NCBI GenBank assembly: GCA_002499405.1
Contig: DALH01000053.1
Coordinates: 9,300 to 15,728 of the forward strand
Direction of reading: 5' to 3'
Source of the DNA: Candidatus Micrarchaeota archaeon UBA95
GTDB taxonomy: Archaea > Micrarchaeota > Micrarchaeia > Norongarragalinales > Norongarragalinaceae
DNA length: 6,429 nt
The notes beneath the pieces are model-generated. The model saw only the letters and a program-made list of their open reading frames with translations, had not been told where the DNA came from and did no database searches. The position numbers were made by a program, and so were the translations under genes. Positions 5,727-6,429 of the stretch are shown here, in pieces. Every line of letters starts with the position of its first letter. The first letter of the stretch is position 1.

Positions 5727-5746
5727 CTTGACCCCGAAAACCATTC

Positions 5747-6429
5747 GTGCCGTATTCTTTCGCGCACCTGGCCGACATTCACCTCGGCGCTTTCCGCCAG
5801 CCCGAGCTCCGCGAACGCAACTTGCGCGCCTTTGAAAAGGCGGTTGACCTCTGCTTGGAGCGCGGCGCTGACTTCATCATAATCGCGGGCGACTTGTTTC
5901 ACTCCCCGCTGCCCGAGATGGGCGTGGTTGACCGAGCCGTGAAAAAAATGCGGGAGTTCACTGATTCGGGGAGGCAGATTTACGTTGTTTACGGGTCGCA
6001 CGATTACTCGCCCACGGAAACCAGCATGATTGACGTGTTGAACAGCGCTGGCGTGCTCACGAAAATCGCTTACGGCGAACGCGTCCAGGGAAAGCTGCGG
6101 CCCGGATTCGTGGAAGACGAGCGCACGGGAGTCAAACTGGCTGGGTTGAACGCGCGGCGCGGCGGCATGGAACTGGATTCCTTCAAGGAACTGGACCAAG
6201 AAGCCCTGGAAAAGGAGGCCGGCAGGAAGATATTCGTTTTTCATTCGGCAATAGAAGAATACAAGCCGGATTACCTGAAAGGAGTTGCAGGCGTCCCAAA
6301 ATCCCTGCTCCCGAAGGGGTTCGATTATTACGCGTCGGGCCACGTGCACGAGCGCCGCATTGAAAAAAACGGGGACGGATGGCTTGCATTCCCGGGCCAG
6401 TTGTGGGCCGCTGACTTCCGCGACCTGGA
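5747..6429 (+). CDS. mre11: DNA double-strand break repair nuclease Mre11 (N-terminal part, cut by window edge)
   Basis: Opens with GTG at 5747 and stays open for 227 codons to the right edge. An in-frame TGA at 5729-5731 excludes an upstream start, and the first catalytic motif begins by residue 9. The calcineurin-like phosphoesterase motifs are in order: ADIHLG (D10, H12), AGDLFH (D49, H52), YGSHDYSP (S84, H85), FVFHS (H166) and SGHVH (H199, H201). Mre11 is the Mn2+-dependent exonuclease/endonuclease that, with Rad50, processes double-strand break ends. The Rad50 gene and HerA/NurA would be expected downstream, outside the window. Most Mre11/SbcD proteins read GNHD where this one reads GSHD, replacing a metal-ligand Asn with Ser. 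Only the nuclease core is visible; the capping and Rad50-binding regions are beyond the edge. A TATA-like box and the 16-bp repeat precede it. Family assignment is strong; it could alternatively be called SbcD-like. Confidence 0.92.
   Translation, partial: MPYSFAHLADIHLGAFRQPELRERNLRAFEKAVDLCLERGADFIIIAGDLFHSPLPEMGVVDRAVKKMREFTDSGRQIYVVYGSHDYSPTETSMIDVLNSAGVLTKIAYGERVQGKLRPGFVEDERTGVKLAGLNARRGGMELDSFKELDQEALEKEAGRKIFVFHSAIEEYKPDYLKGVAGVPKSLLPKGFDYYASGHVHERRIEKNGDGWLAFPGQLWAADFRDL

Noticed and set aside
5720..6349. Long minus-strand open frame opposite mre11
   Set aside because: The plus strand encodes all the Mre11 motifs in order; the opposite frame is a composition shadow in high-G+C coding DNA.

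Overview
The window looks like archaeal chromosomal DNA of moderately high G+C. Its informational genes are archaeal in type: a Pth2-family peptidyl-tRNA hydrolase, an archaeal asparaginyl-tRNA synthetase and an archaeal Mre11 nuclease. Almost every transcription-unit start has an A/T-rich TATA-like box 24-29 nt before the start codon and no clear Shine-Dalgarno, as expected for leaderless archaeal mRNAs. The compact layout and the style of the small regulatory and membrane proteins suggest a DPANN-like lineage (for example Diapherotrites, Micrarchaeota or Woesearchaeota relatives). That placement is inference, not proof.

Layout. (1) 1-209, minus: N-terminal part of pth2, cut by the window edge, divergent from asnS (265-1548, plus) across a 55-bp spacer with a single TATA-like tract. 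(2) 1553-4969, minus: a metal-handling block. In transcription order it contains a two-helix membrane protein with a cytoplasmic winged helix-turn-helix domain (4508-4969), an 82-bp intergenic region crowded with GTTTCA/TGAAAC hexamers, a three-helix membrane protein ending in an HMA-like domain with CxxH in place of CxxC (3709-4425), and a Cu+-type P1B ATPase, copA (1553-3685). asnS and copA converge with only 4 bp between their stop codons. (3) 5062-5684, plus: two ATGA-overlapping small genes that look like a type II toxin-antitoxin pair, a DUF4258/MqsR-like toxin candidate followed by a YgiT/MqsA-type zinc finger joined to an AbrB-type domain. (4) 5747 to the right edge, plus: the GTG-started N-terminal part of mre11.

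The block in (2) can be read as a self-contained copper (or similar soft-metal) resistance locus. The membrane-anchored regulator would sense metal through a Cys/His/Cys/Met loop outside the membrane and act on the hexamer array, controlling the small metal-binding membrane protein and CopA, which share an operon. None of this regulation is shown directly by sequence. The toxin-antitoxin-like pair lies between two copies of a 16-bp perfect direct repeat, each about 52 bp before a start codon (toxin gene and mre11). This suggests either a shared promoter element or insertion of the module by duplication of the mre11 promoter.

There is no gene-free stretch above 300 bases. I saw no tRNA, rRNA, CRISPR array or insertion sequence.
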